Below are positions 35,446 to 44,199 of a DNA stretch of 64,000 nucleotides, piece after piece. The translations under genes were made by a program, and so were the position numbers. The first letter of the stretch is position 1. Every line of letters starts with the position of its first letter. Location of the stretch: the NCBI GenBank assembly GCA_016290775.1, contig JAEEVF010000013.1, positions 1 to 64,000 on the forward strand, given 5' to 3'. The notes below the pieces were generated by a model, which saw nothing but the letters and a program-made list of their open reading frames with translations, ran no database searches and was not told the DNA's origin. Source of the DNA: Acetatifactor sp. Lineage in GTDB: Bacteria > Bacillota > Clostridia > Lachnospirales > Lachnospiraceae.

Positions 35446-36621
35446 GTGAGTGAGCTTAAGGCAATGGTGCTTTCCAAATTTGAAGAGGTATTTGGGGATG
35501 GGAAGGACGTGAAGGCTTACTTTGCCCCCGGACGCGTGAACCTGATCGGAGAGCACACGGATTATAACGGCGGGCACGTGTTCCCCTGCGCCCTGACCAT
35601 TGGGACCATAGGCGTGGCAAGAAAAAGAGAGGACAGGAAGCTTCGGTTTTTCTCCATGAATTTTGAGGAGCTGGGCGTCGTGGAATCCTCTTTGGATGCG
35701 TTCGTACCTGGCGGGGACAAGAATTGGACGGCATATCCGATGGGCGTGATGTGGGCCTTTGAGCAAAGGGGCATGGAGATGCCCTGCGGGCTGGATCTTT
35801 TGCTTTATGGCAACATTCCAAACGGTTCGGGACTTTCCTCCTCCGCTTCGGTGGAGGTGCTCACGGGTGCGATTCTTCGGGATCAGTTTGGGTTTGAGGT
35901 TTCGAATCAGGAGCTTGCCCTGATCGGACAATTCTCCGAAAATCACTATAACCTGGTGAACTGCGGCATCATGGACCAGTTTGCCATCGCCATGGGAAAG
36001 AAGGACCACGCGATCTTTCTGGACACGGCGACGCTGGAGTTTGAATATGCACCGATCCGCCTTGACGGCGCAAAGATCGTGATCGCCTGCAGCAACAAAA
36101 AGCGCGGCCTTGGTGATTCCAAGTACAACGAGAGAAGAAGCGAATGCGAGATGGCACTTTCCGAGCTTCAGAAGGTGGTAGACATAAAATCCTTGGGGGA
36201 TTTGGACGAAGTAACCTTTGAGAAGTATGCAGGTGCCATCGCAGATGACGTTCGCAGGAAGCGGGCAAGGCATGCAGTATATGAAAACCAGCGCACGCTC
36301 AAGGCCGTGAAAGCCTTGCGGGCAGGGGATCTTGAGGAGTTTGGACGGCTGATGAACGCGTCCCACGTGTCGCTCCGGGATGACTATGAGGTGACGGGGC
36401 CGGAGCTGGATGCGCTCGTGGAAGCGGCTTGGAAGGTGCCCGGCGTTATTGGCTCGAGAATGACGGGCGCGGGCTTTGGCGGCTGCAGCGTCAGCATCGT
36501 GAAGGAAGAGGCCGTGCAGAGCTTTATCCAAAGCGTTGGCGAGGCTTACGAGAAAAAGATTGGCTATGCGGCCACGTTCTATGTGGTGGAGATTGGCGAC
36601 GGACCGAGGGTTTACATTTAA
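35446..36621 (+). CDS. galK: galactokinase
   Basis: GalK phosphorylates alpha-D-galactose to galactose-1-phosphate with ATP, the first committed Leloir step. All three GHMP motifs are clear in the 391-residue protein: the signature GRVNLIGEHTDYNGG, the ATP loop PNGSGLSSSASVE and the closing MTGAGFGGCSVS. Catalytic Asp lies in GIMDQFAIAMG. The start is GTG with GGAGAAGAAAAGGA upstream. No galT or galE is adjacent; the 125 bases before it contain nothing recognised. A promoter for the next unit follows directly. Confidence 0.96.
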   Translation: MSELKAMVLSKFEEVFGDGKDVKAYFAPGRVNLIGEHTDYNGGHVFPCALTIGTIGVARKREDRKLRFFSMNFEELGVVESSLDAFVPGGDKNWTAYPMGVMWAFEQRGMEMPCGLDLLLYGNIPNGSGLSSSASVEVLTGAILRDQFGFEVSNQELALIGQFSENHYNLVNCGIMDQFAIAMGKKDHAIFLDTATLEFEYAPIRLDGAKIVIACSNKKRGLGDSKYNERRSECEMALSELQKVVDIKSLGDLDEVTFEKYAGAIADDVRRKRARHAVYENQRTLKAVKALRAGDLEEFGRLMNASHVSLRDDYEVTGPELDALVEAAWKVPGVIGSRMTGAGFGGCSVSIVKEEAVQSFIQSVGEAYEKKIGYAATFYVVEIGDGPRVYI

Positions 36622-36623
36622 AC

Positions 36624-36652
36624 TTGTAAATTTCTGAAAAGTCAGTTATAAT
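36624..36652 (+). promoter_or_regulatory. promoter of the small membrane peptide / VanW unit
   Basis: TTGTAA (36624-36629), 17-base spacer, consensus TATAAT (36647-36652). Confidence 0.75.
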
Positions 36653-36681
36653 TATTTGAATATTTCGAAAGGAGACCAGCA

Positions 36682-36783
36682 ATGATCAATTTTCATAACA
36701 GAAAAACAAAAAGAGCGATCGCGGCAGCGATTGTGATCATTCTTGTGATAGCAATGGTCGTTCCCCTGATCTTGTCTTTTTAA
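36682..36783 (+). CDS. 33-residue single-pass membrane peptide
   Basis: A small ORF with an excellent ribosome binding site (GAAAGGAG, about 8 bases before the ATG) and its own promoter 30 bases upstream. It has a basic N-terminus (MINFHNRKTKRAIAA) followed by an uninterrupted hydrophobic stretch, VIIILVIAMVVPLILSF-like, to the stop. It lies 11 bases before the VanW gene. Nothing is recognised by family. It may be a membrane-inserted micro-protein, or a leader ORF coupling translation to the VanW gene. Confidence 0.7.
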   Translation: MINFHNRKTKRAIAAAIVIILVIAMVVPLILSF

Positions 36784-36794
36784 CGAGGTATGAA

Positions 36795-38234
36795 ATGAAA
36801 CGGTTTGTTAGATGGAGTGTTTTTTTGTGGACCGTTGCCGCGGCTTTTCTGCTCTGCGGGAACGTGGCAAAGGCCTCTGAACTGACCATACGGGAAGGCA
36901 TTTATGCCGAAGAGGATTCCCTCGCCGGAATGACGGCGCAGGAGGCGGACGCAATGATCCGCGACAAGATTGCCAAGATGGGGAGCAGCTTTGTTACGCT
37001 GATCGCCGCTGACGGCAATGAAGTGACGGTGACTGCGGACGCCCTTGGCATCGCATGGGCAAATCCTGAGATCATCACGGAAGCCGTGCGGATCGGCACG
37101 GAAGGCAACGTGATCCAGCGCTATAAGGCGCTCAAGGACCTTGAGATGCAGCCGGAGGTATATGATATCGAGCTTCGGTTCGACATTGCAGCCATCAATG
37201 ACGTGTTGGTGGAGCATTGCGTGAAATATGACGTAAAGCCTCAGGATGCAGCTCTTACGCGCGTGGACGACGAGTTTCAGATCACGGAAGGCTCCGTAGG
37301 CTATGAACTCGACGTGGAGAATTCCATTGACGTGATCCATGACTATCTCCAGAATTCCTGGGATGGCAAGGATTGCAGGATCAAGCTGACGGTTGCTGAG
37401 GAACGCCCTCGCGGCACCGCTGAGGACCTGGCGGAAGTGAAGGACCTTCTTGGCAGCTATACGACCGACTACTCCTCTTCCAATGCCAACAGAAGAGGGA
37501 ACGTGGCGAACGGTGCCAGCAAGATCAATGGCACGCTTCTTTATCCCGGAGAGATCTTTTCGGCAACGCAGACAGTTTCGCCCTTTACGGAAGCGAATGG
37601 ATATACCTTAGCAGGCGCATACTTGAACGGTAAGGTCGTGCAGAGCGTTGGCGGAGGTATCTGCCAAGTGTCGAGCACGCTTTATAACGCGGTGCTTCTC
37701 GCGGAGCTCGAGGTGCTGGAGCGAAACCCTCATTCCATGATTGTGACCTACGTGCCTGCATCCATGGACGCGGCGATCGCGGAAGAGGCGGGGAAGGACT
37801 TTAAGTTCCGGAACAATAAGGATTATCCCATCTACATCGAAGGATATACAAAGAATAAGAAGATCACCTTTAACATCTACGGGAAGGAAACAAGGCCCGC
37901 GGACAGAACGGTGACCTACGAAAGTGAGATCTTGGAGACGACTCAACCGACCATCGATCTGATCACGGCGGATCCCACCAAGCCCATCGGCTACGTGACC
38001 ACGGAAGCGGCGCACGTTGGATATAAGGCAAGGCTGTGGAAGATCGTGAAGGAAGGCGGGAAGGAAGTCAGCCGCGACATCATTAACAACAGCAAGTATA
38101 TGGTTTCGCCGAGAAGCGCCGTGGTGGGCGTGGCGACGGACGAGGCCTGGAAATACGAGGAGATGATGGCAGCCATCGGAACCTATGATCTCGACCACGT
38201 GAGGGTCGTGATCGGGCTGCTGAACTCCCAGTAG
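36795..38234 (+). CDS. VanW family exported protein
   Basis: A 479-residue protein with an N-terminal signal or anchor (WSVFLWTVAAAFLLCGNVA). Residues about 60-200 look like the peptidoglycan-binding PG4-type domain often found before VanW. The VanW domain (about 225-365) is clear: NVANGASKINGTLLYPGEIF, GGGICQVSSTLYNAVLLAEL and ERNPHSMIVTYVPASMDAAI. VanW proteins are cell-surface proteins of uncertain function; the vancomycin link is historical only. Shortly after the stop lies one copy of the 29-base dispersed repeat. Confidence 0.92.
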   Translation: MKRFVRWSVFLWTVAAAFLLCGNVAKASELTIREGIYAEEDSLAGMTAQEADAMIRDKIAKMGSSFVTLIAADGNEVTVTADALGIAWANPEIITEAVRIGTEGNVIQRYKALKDLEMQPEVYDIELRFDIAAINDVLVEHCVKYDVKPQDAALTRVDDEFQITEGSVGYELDVENSIDVIHDYLQNSWDGKDCRIKLTVAEERPRGTAEDLAEVKDLLGSYTTDYSSSNANRRGNVANGASKINGTLLYPGEIFSATQTVSPFTEANGYTLAGAYLNGKVVQSVGGGICQVSSTLYNAVLLAELEVLERNPHSMIVTYVPASMDAAIAEEAGKDFKFRNNKDYPIYIEGYTKNKKITFNIYGKETRPADRTVTYESEILETTQPTIDLITADPTKPIGYVTTEAAHVGYKARLWKIVKEGGKEVSRDIINNSKYMVSPRSAVVGVATDEAWKYEEMMAAIGTYDLDHVRVVIGLLNSQ

Positions 38235-38252
38235 ACCAAATTTCAGAAAGGT

Positions 38253-38281
38253 GTGCCAATGGGGACGGTTCTTTTTGGCAC
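38253..38281 (+). repeat. 29-base dispersed repeat, copy 1 (+)
   Basis: Ends GTGCCA and TGGCAC, core GGGGACGGTTCTTTTT. It lies between an AGAAAGGTG ribosome-binding-site-like sequence and the ATG at 38293. This is the most isolated copy, about 9 kb from the next. Confidence 0.95.
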
Positions 38282-38292
38282 GGGACACAAGT

Positions 38293-39318
38293 ATGAGGAC
38301 GGGGAAGCTGCCGGAGAGCGCACTTACGCGCTCCGTGCTAAAACAAGTTCATACGGGCAACAACCGGATCAGCCATCCGTTTCAGAAGAATGTTTTTGAA
38401 AATACAAAAGGCGCAGCCATAGGGTCGGACTGCGCTTTTTTTGCGGCATCGAACGAGCAGGTTCTGGCTTGGTGTGCCCAGGAGGCCGCAGTCGCGATGC
38501 AGGCAGACGCGGGTGCTGCCTTGGTGCAAAAATGCGTGAACAATCTTGCATGCGCCGGAGCAACGCCTGCTTCTGCCCAGATCAGTATCATGCTTCCCGA
38601 ATGTTGTGAGGAAGCACAAGTGAAGGCCTTGATGACGGAACTGTCAAAGGCCTGCACGGAACATGGCATTCAAATTGCGGGAGGTGACACGAATGTCACT
38701 TCCGCAGTGAACCAGCCGATCGTTACGATCATCGTGATCGGGGTTACCTCAAAAGGGGAACTCCATGATCTTTCCATGGCGAAGGCAGGGCATGACCTTG
38801 TCCTTACCAAATGGATCGGTCTAGAGGGCACGGCGATCCTTGCAAAAAACTACCGCGAAAAGCTTCTTGCGCGTTATCCGGCGTTTTTGGTTGACGAGGC
38901 GGCGGGCTTTGATCAGTTCTTGCCTGTGGAAAAGGAAGCGAAGATTGCAGCCGCAAATGGCGCCGCCGCCATGCATGACCTGTCCCAGGGCGGCGTGTTT
39001 GGAGCCCTTTGGGAGCTTGCGGAGGGCGCGGGACTTGGCCTTTCGGTGGACCTTAAGAAGATCCCCGTACGGCAGGAAACCATTGAGGTTTGTGAGGTCT
39101 GCGGCGTAAATCCCTATGAAATGAGAAGTGGCGGAAGCCTTCTTGTCACCGCTGAGGATGGCGAGAAGGTCGCAAATGCGCTGGAAGCGGAAGGAATTCC
39201 TGCCGTGGTCATCGGAAAACTCACGGAAGGGTCCGATCGCATTATCTTGAACGAGGAAGAAGTGCGATATCTCGACAGACCCAAGGGCGCGGATGCGATT
39301 GCGGAAATCATTGCGTAA
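38293..39318 (+). CDS. AIR synthase-related (PurM/HypE-like) protein
   Basis: A 341-residue protein of the PurM/HypE ATP-binding fold: KLPESALTRSVLKQV, GSDCAFFA, QKCVNNLACAGATPASAQIS, AGGDTNVT and AMHDLSQGGVFGALWELAEG. Related clostridial proteins open with a similar KxGKLP...VL segment and are called HypE-like, without proven function. No hydrogenase genes are nearby. ATG 38293 has no good ribosome binding site; AGAAAGGTG lies at 38245-38253, separated by a repeat copy. Reading through the repeat from GTG 38251 is open, so the true start may be upstream within the repeat. Confidence 0.8.
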   Translation: MRTGKLPESALTRSVLKQVHTGNNRISHPFQKNVFENTKGAAIGSDCAFFAASNEQVLAWCAQEAAVAMQADAGAALVQKCVNNLACAGATPASAQISIMLPECCEEAQVKALMTELSKACTEHGIQIAGGDTNVTSAVNQPIVTIIVIGVTSKGELHDLSMAKAGHDLVLTKWIGLEGTAILAKNYREKLLARYPAFLVDEAAGFDQFLPVEKEAKIAAANGAAAMHDLSQGGVFGALWELAEGAGLGLSVDLKKIPVRQETIEVCEVCGVNPYEMRSGGSLLVTAEDGEKVANALEAEGIPAVVIGKLTEGSDRIILNEEEVRYLDRPKGADAIAEIIA

Positions 39319-39368
39319 AGATTGGCGAAGGAATATCATAAGAGAAAGACGGAAAGGAGCATTGCGAA

Positions 39369-39872
39369 ATGAGCGAACAGAATGAAAAACTGAGAGAGGA
39401 ATTATTAAAGCTGGTCGAGAAGAACAGCCGTATAGATTTGAAGGAACTGGCGGTGCTGGTAGGTGCCGACGAAATTGACGTCGTAAATGCCATGGAGGAA
39501 ATGGAAAAGGACGGCACGATCTGCGCGTATCACACGCTGATCAACTGGGAGAAGACTTCCATCGAGAAGGTGACGGCACTGATCGAGGTGCGCGTTACGC
39601 CCCAGAGAGGCCAGGGCTTTGACTCCATCGCCGAGAGAATCTACAACTATCCCGAGGTACGGAGCCTGTACCTTCTGTCCGGCGGGTTCGACCTGATGGT
39701 CATCCTTGAGGGCAAGACCCTGCGTGAGGTGAGTTCCTTTGTTTCCGACAAGCTTGCGACGATGGACACGGTGCTGAGCACCACGACGCACTTTATCCTG
39801 AAGAAATATAAGGATCATGGCACCATCATGACCAACAAAAAAATTGACGAAAGAGAGATGATCACGCCATGA
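39369..39872 (+). CDS. Lrp/AsnC family transcriptional regulator
   Basis: A 167-residue regulator: an N-terminal winged helix-turn-helix (about 10-60, SRIDLKELAVLVGADEIDVV) and a C-terminal RAM/AsnC ligand domain (VRVTPQRGQGFDSIAERIYN, VRSLYLLSGGFDLMVILEG). GGAAAGGAGC precedes the ATG. Its stop overlaps the start of the aminotransferase by four bases, so they form one unit and an amino-acid-responsive role is likely. Confidence 0.92.
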   Translation: MSEQNEKLREELLKLVEKNSRIDLKELAVLVGADEIDVVNAMEEMEKDGTICAYHTLINWEKTSIEKVTALIEVRVTPQRGQGFDSIAERIYNYPEVRSLYLLSGGFDLMVILEGKTLREVSSFVSDKLATMDTVLSTTTHFILKKYKDHGTIMTNKKIDEREMITP

Positions 39873-41044
39873 GAAATCCATTATCCGATACGATCGTTCA
39901 GATCAAGCCCTCGGGCATTCGTAAGTTTTTTGACATTGTCAGCGAGATGAAAGACGCCATCTCCCTTGGCGTTGGCGAGCCTGACTTTGATACCCCCTGG
40001 CACGTACGCGAGGAGGGCATATACTCCCTGGAAAAGGGCAGAACCTTTTATACATCGAACTCCGGTTTGAAGGAGCTTCGCATTGAGATCTGCAATTACT
40101 TAAAGCGCAGCCAGGACCTCACCTATGATCCCTTGAAGGAAGTGATCGTTACCGTCGGCGGCTCGGAAGCCATCGACATCGGCCTTCGCGCCATGATCAA
40201 TCCCGGAGACGAGGTGCTGATCCCTCAGCCTTCTTACGTATCCTATGAGCCCTGCGCCATTTTGGCAGGCGCAAAGCCCGTGATCATCAACCTGAAGGCG
40301 GAAAATGAATTCCGTCTGACCGCTGCAGAACTGGAAGAGGCGATCACCGAGAAGACCAAGATTTTGATCCTGCCGTTCCCCAACAATCCGACCGGCGCCA
40401 TCATGGAAAAGTCCGATCTGGAAGCGATCGCAGAGGTGGTAAAGAAACATGACATCTTTGTCATGTCCGATGAAATCTACGCAGAGTTGACCTATAAGGG
40501 CAAGCACGTGTCCATCGCAAGCCTTCCCGGCATGCAGGAGCGCACGATCCTGATCAACGGATTCTCGAAAGCATATGCCATGACCGGTTGGAGACTGGGA
40601 TATGCCTGCGGCCCCGAGGCGATCATCAAGCAGATGACCAAGATCCACCAGTTCGCGATCATGTGCGCGCCCACGACGAGCCAATATGCCGCAATCGAAG
40701 CATTAAAGAACGGCGACGCAGACGTGGCAATGATGCGTGAATCCTATAACCAGAGAAGACGGTTCCTTATCAATGCCTTTAAGGAGATGGGACTGGAGTG
40801 CTTCGAACCCTTTGGCGCCTTTTATATCTTCCCGTGTATCAAGGAATTTGGGATGACGAGTGATGAATTCGCAACGCGCTTCCTCGAGGAGGAGAAGGTT
40901 GCAGTGGTGCCCGGCACGGCCTTTGGCGACTGCGGTGAAGGGTTCCTGCGCATTTCGTATGCATATTCTTTGGAAAAGCTGAAATTAGCGATCGGAAAGC
41001 TGGAGCACTTTATCACGAAGCTTCGTGCTGAGAAAAACGCGTAA
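39869..41044 (+). CDS. PLP-dependent class I aminotransferase (aspartate aminotransferase-like)
   Basis: A 391-residue fold-type I aminotransferase. SLGVGEPDFDTPWHV, the PPTGA-type LPFPNNPTGAIMEKSDLE, VMSDEIYAELTY and the Schiff-base lysine in INGFSKAYAMTGWRLGY are all present. The C-terminal FGDCGEGFLRISYAYS supplies the substrate arginine. It resembles PatA/AspC-type enzymes; the amino donor is not fixed by sequence. It is translationally coupled to the Lrp gene. Confidence 0.93.
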   Translation: MRNPLSDTIVQIKPSGIRKFFDIVSEMKDAISLGVGEPDFDTPWHVREEGIYSLEKGRTFYTSNSGLKELRIEICNYLKRSQDLTYDPLKEVIVTVGGSEAIDIGLRAMINPGDEVLIPQPSYVSYEPCAILAGAKPVIINLKAENEFRLTAAELEEAITEKTKILILPFPNNPTGAIMEKSDLEAIAEVVKKHDIFVMSDEIYAELTYKGKHVSIASLPGMQERTILINGFSKAYAMTGWRLGYACGPEAIIKQMTKIHQFAIMCAPTTSQYAAIEALKNGDADVAMMRESYNQRRRFLINAFKEMGLECFEPFGAFYIFPCIKEFGMTSDEFATRFLEEEKVAVVPGTAFGDCGEGFLRISYAYSLEKLKLAIGKLEHFITKLRAEKNA

Positions 41045-41108
41045 TTTGGGGATTTAACCGCTTGCGAAAGCTTTGATCGAGAACATGGAAGACTGTGAGT
41101 CATAGAAG

Positions 41109-41624
41109 ATGAAAATTGTACTGCATCAGCCGGAGATCCCGGCGAATACCGGAAACATTGGGCGGACGTGCGTAGCAACGCACTCCGCCCTCCATTTGAT
41201 CGAACCTTTGGGATTTCGCCTGAATGAAAAGGAATTGAAGCGTGCGGGCATGGACTATTGGGATCAGCTCGAGGTCTACCGCCACATGAATTACAAGACC
41301 TTCCTGGAGGCCATCCAGGGCGACCTTGCGGCGCACCCGGACGCGAAGATCTGGTACTGCACCACCAAGGCGGAAAAGTCCTACACCGACGTGGCGATCG
41401 GCCCTGACGATTATCTCATGTTTGGCAAGGAAAGCGCCGGCATCCCCGAGGAAATCCTGGTGGAAAACCGCGCGCAGTGCATCCGCATTCCCATGGCAGA
41501 TGCCATCCGCTCCTTAAACCTTTCCAATTCCGTGGCCATTGTGCTCTATGAAGCATTAAGGCAGAACGGATTTCCAGGGTTGCAGCAGGCTGGTGAATTA
41601 CACCACCTCAAGTGGGAGAACTAA
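41109..41624 (+). CDS. trmL: tRNA (cytidine(34)-2'-O)-methyltransferase
   Basis: TrmL methylates the wobble ribose of certain leucine tRNAs. The 171-residue SPOUT protein shows IVLHQPEIPANTGNIGRTC, the knot segments LMFGKESAGIPEEIL and CIRIPMADAIRSLNLSNSVA, and EALRQ. It has the family length and no extra domains. The ATG follows a weak GAAG site. A strong terminator lies about 70 bases downstream. Confidence 0.96.
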   Translation: MKIVLHQPEIPANTGNIGRTCVATHSALHLIEPLGFRLNEKELKRAGMDYWDQLEVYRHMNYKTFLEAIQGDLAAHPDAKIWYCTTKAEKSYTDVAIGPDDYLMFGKESAGIPEEILVENRAQCIRIPMADAIRSLNLSNSVAIVLYEALRQNGFPGLQQAGELHHLKWEN

Positions 41625-41692
41625 AACGAAGCTTCCTGACAACCAATAGGGCGAACGGTAAAGCCATTACTTTTGAGATGAAAACAATAAAT

Positions 41693-41726
41693 AACTCCCC
41701 GCAGCCGTAGGGCCGCGGGGAGTTTT
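41693..41726. terminator. strong intrinsic terminator, probably bidirectional
   Basis: AACTCCCCGC pairs perfectly with GCGGGGAGTT around a 12-base loop, with T runs on the + side and an A-rich left flank. It separates trmL from the convergent LURP-one gene. Confidence 0.9.
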
Positions 41727-41780
41727 GTGTTAAGATTGGATTTTTGACGATGCTGCGTCGTCCTAGTTTTGGGTTGTGCG

Positions 41781-42392
41781 TCAGCCTCCCGACGAGGAAG
41801 AACCGCCGCCAGAACTGGACGAGCTACGGTTTTGTCTGTCGCGGATCATGTGCTGCAGCGTCACAAGGATCGCCACAATGATCTCCTCATATTCAGGCTT
41901 ATAAATGTCAATGCAAAACTTATCGTGGATCGAGATCAGCTTCTGACCGATCACGGCAATGATGCTGCCGTCCTTATCATAGAGCTCAAAATTCAGGCCA
42001 AGGATGTTGCCGCGCAGCTGCCAATCGAGGCCGATGAGGTTGGTCACGTCCTTGATGATGTGGAAGAGCTCATTGGACAACTGGAATTCCAGACCGCTAT
42101 CCATGGTGATATAATGTCTCTCATGCAGAGAGAGGAGTTTGCGCTGAATGTGAGCCACATGCTCCCCGGTTGCCTTGTAAATCTCCGTCTTGTCATGCAG
42201 GGAGATCACCTTCGATCTGGAAGTGTAAAGCACGTTCTCGTTATCATCCATAATGTCGATGTGATGATGCAACGTGAAAATCTTCGTGCTGGTATAAAGT
42301 GAATATGCCGGAGTCCCGAAGTTATCAACGTTGTTTACGTTTGCCCCTTCCCCAGCCTCATGAAATCTGTGAACCTTTGAAAACATTCCCAT
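41781..42392 (-). CDS. LURP-one-related family protein
   Basis: A 203-residue protein of the LURP-one/tubby-C-like fold, made of short repeated beta units: YTSTKIFTLHHHIDIMDDNE, VISLHDKTEIYKATGEHVAH and LISIHDKFCIDIY. It closes with a Ser/Gly-only tail (SSSSSGGGSSSSGG). These proteins may bind phospholipid; bacterial members have no settled function. The start has GGAGG seven bases upstream on the - strand. It follows a small membrane protein by 27 bases, so the pair form an operon. Confidence 0.85.
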   Translation of the reverse strand: MGMFSKVHRFHEAGEGANVNNVDNFGTPAYSLYTSTKIFTLHHHIDIMDDNENVLYTSRSKVISLHDKTEIYKATGEHVAHIQRKLLSLHERHYITMDSGLEFQLSNELFHIIKDVTNLIGLDWQLRGNILGLNFELYDKDGSIIAVIGQKLISIHDKFCIDIYKPEYEEIIVAILVTLQHMIRDRQNRSSSSSGGGSSSSGG

Positions 42393-42419
42393 ATGAGTAC
42401 CTCCTTTGATTTCTTTTAT

Positions 42420-42902
42420 CTACCAGATCAACTGCATTATCCCGGACAGAATGGCTGCCAGGATTGGGTATCCGAAGCAGGTACCAACCCACTTTTTAAT
42501 CTTTACCTTCGCAGATATATACGGTCTCAGATCCTCCGTACCAGGAATGATCCATGCTTTGGTATGTCCAACCCACCACTCATCAATGAAAAGTCTGTCA
42601 AAAAGATTAGCGATCATGAATATTCCCAGAAGTTGAAGAAAGCAGTTCCAGAATCCGTCAGCGCCATTATAGAAATGCACTATCGCAGGGATAACCGTAA
42701 ATTGTGGCACAAAAAGCGCAAGGCCGGAAATCATGGATGCTCTCTTGATCTTTTCGGCTGTTGTCAGCCCCAATTCAATAACTCTGTCTTTGACATCCTG
42801 TTCATAAAAAACCACCAGGCCAACGGGCCCATTCGCTATGCCTACCACGCAGATAAGTAGTAGCCAAAAACTGAGGATCAACCCTTCAAATATCACTAAC
42901 AT
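42420..42902 (-). CDS. four-helix integral membrane protein, unknown function
   Basis: A 160-residue protein with about four hydrophobic segments: the N-terminal one, LALFVPQFTVIPAIV, CFLQLLGIFMIANLF and GYPILAAILSGIMQLIW at the C-terminus. Acidic/aromatic DEWWVGHTKAWIIPGTEDLR lies between the last two. I do not recognise a family. ATG 42902 is seven bases from GGGAG; the in-frame ATG at 42908 is too close to it. It is the first gene of the - strand pair with the LURP-one gene. Confidence 0.7.
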   Translation of the reverse strand: MLVIFEGLILSFWLLLICVVGIANGPVGLVVFYEQDVKDRVIELGLTTAEKIKRASMISGLALFVPQFTVIPAIVHFYNGADGFWNCFLQLLGIFMIANLFDRLFIDEWWVGHTKAWIIPGTEDLRPYISAKVKIKKWVGTCFGYPILAAILSGIMQLIW

Positions 42903-43219
42903 ACTCATTCTCCCTTGATATTATGCAACTATCATACCATGTTCTGAATGGGAAGGGTAGAGTAAAAACCGCATGATAAAGAACGATATCGTGCAGCTCC
43001 CCCGCGTGATTGCCGTTCATGCGATCGCCGTTACCGCATTGATTATTCAGATGGAATGTGTGCGGTAGGAAATCAAGAGAATTACCTTTTGGCGCCTCTT
43101 GAAATTTATCTTGGCATGTGTCATTATATTCAAAACGATTTTATTAAAATTGATTTTATTAAAATTGATTTGAATCAAATTGATTTGAACTAAATTCTCG
43201 AAGGAGAAGGTGCCTGGTT
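42903..43219. other. 317-base spacer with tandem palindromic repeats
   Basis: No gene is seen in this stretch between divergent units. It contains scattered gcggta/accgca words near 43000-43070 and the four tandem 15-base repeats listed next. No clear promoter was identified for either flanking gene. Confidence 0.5.
43137..43196. repeat. four tandem 15-bp palindromic units
   Basis: Two copies of GATTTTATTAAAATT (43137-43151, 43152-43166) are followed by GATTTGAATCAAATT (43167-43181) and GATTTGAACTAAATT (43182-43196). Each unit is nearly self-complementary. The block ends 24 bases before the GNAT start and could be an operator array. Confidence 0.9.
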
Positions 43220-44092
43220 TTGGGCATGAATGGGGTGGAAATAGCGATGAATGGGCGGATCAGATATCAGGTTGTGGATTCCCACAGGAATCTTTCGGCG
43301 CGGCGCGCGTGGGCGCTGGCGATGTTTTTTGCTGAGGTAAAGGGGCTGGCTGCGGAGGAGACGGAGCAGCAAGTACGCTTTTGCGACTGGTATGAGAAGG
43401 AGCACGCCGTAAAATGGTTTGAGGTGGTTGCGTCGGAGGGCGGCGAGATCGTCGGGTACCTACGGTGCCTTCGAAATCCCGAGGATGCGAGGGAGTGGTT
43501 TGTCGGCGACGTGCACGTGCGAAAGGCTGCATGGCGGCGTGGGATCGCGACCCGGATGTACGAAAAAGTTTTTCGGGAGATTGCAGAATATGATGCCGCA
43601 GAACGGGTGATCGCATCGGTGCATCCCCAAAATAAGGCGTCGATCCGACTGCACGAGAAATGCGGATTTCAAGACACGGGGAAGCCATGTGAATTTCCGA
43701 CCTTCTTTTTTGATCCGGCCGAAACCGCGTTTGAGAAGTGGATTTATCAATATCTGCCCGTGCCGGACGTCAAGGGGGCTGTGGACAGATTGCTGCCGCT
43801 TTGGACAGAGGCCAAAAGTGGGACTGACAAAGGAAAACATGGTCCAAAAGCGATTGAAAGTGGGGCAAAGAACAAGAAAAACGGAACAAAGACAGACGGA
43901 AGTGGAAGCAAGGATGGCAGAGGCAAACTCGAGGACAGCGTGATCGAGGCGGGGCTTCGGAAGGACCTTGAGCACGTGATCAAGGATGCCGCGAAGGGAA
44001 AATGTACCCTCGAAGCCATCTGGTGCGGGAACCGTTTGGTGGGGTTCCGTTATGGAGAAGGCGTATCAATTACAGAATATTTCCAAAAGTGA
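43220..44092 (+). CDS. GNAT family N-acetyltransferase with C-terminal extension
   Basis: A 290-residue protein. The N-terminal half is a GNAT domain: EIVGYLRCLRNPEDA, then VGDVHVRKAAWRRGIATRMY with the acetyl-CoA loop, and VHPQNKASIRLHEKCGFQDTG. The C-terminal half has a Lys/Gly-rich linker (about 205-240) and a small domain of unknown type. The start is uncertain: TTG 43220 is nine bases from GAAGGAGAAGG, while ATG 43226 and ATG 43247 are in frame. The consensus promoter of the next unit abuts its stop codon. Confidence 0.8.
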   Translation: MGMNGVEIAMNGRIRYQVVDSHRNLSARRAWALAMFFAEVKGLAAEETEQQVRFCDWYEKEHAVKWFEVVASEGGEIVGYLRCLRNPEDAREWFVGDVHVRKAAWRRGIATRMYEKVFREIAEYDAAERVIASVHPQNKASIRLHEKCGFQDTGKPCEFPTFFFDPAETAFEKWIYQYLPVPDVKGAVDRLLPLWTEAKSGTDKGKHGPKAIESGAKNKKNGTKTDGSGSKDGRGKLEDSVIEAGLRKDLEHVIKDAAKGKCTLEAIWCGNRLVGFRYGEGVSITEYFQK

Positions 44093-44121
44093 TTGACATT
44101 TGCGGAAACTCTCTGTATAAT
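44093..44121 (+). promoter_or_regulatory. consensus promoter of the ABC-F attenuator
   Basis: Perfect TTGACA (44093-44098), 17-base spacer, perfect TATAAT (44116-44121), starting one base after the GNAT stop. Confidence 0.92.
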
Positions 44122-44199
44122 CGAGAATGTCGGTAGGCGTTTTGCCGACACGTAACTGTTAACTGTGCATCGCCGTATGGCGGGAAAGGAGGTAGAAAG

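Noticed and set aside
43137..43196. CRISPR array
   Set aside because: The four 15-base units are contiguous with no spacers.
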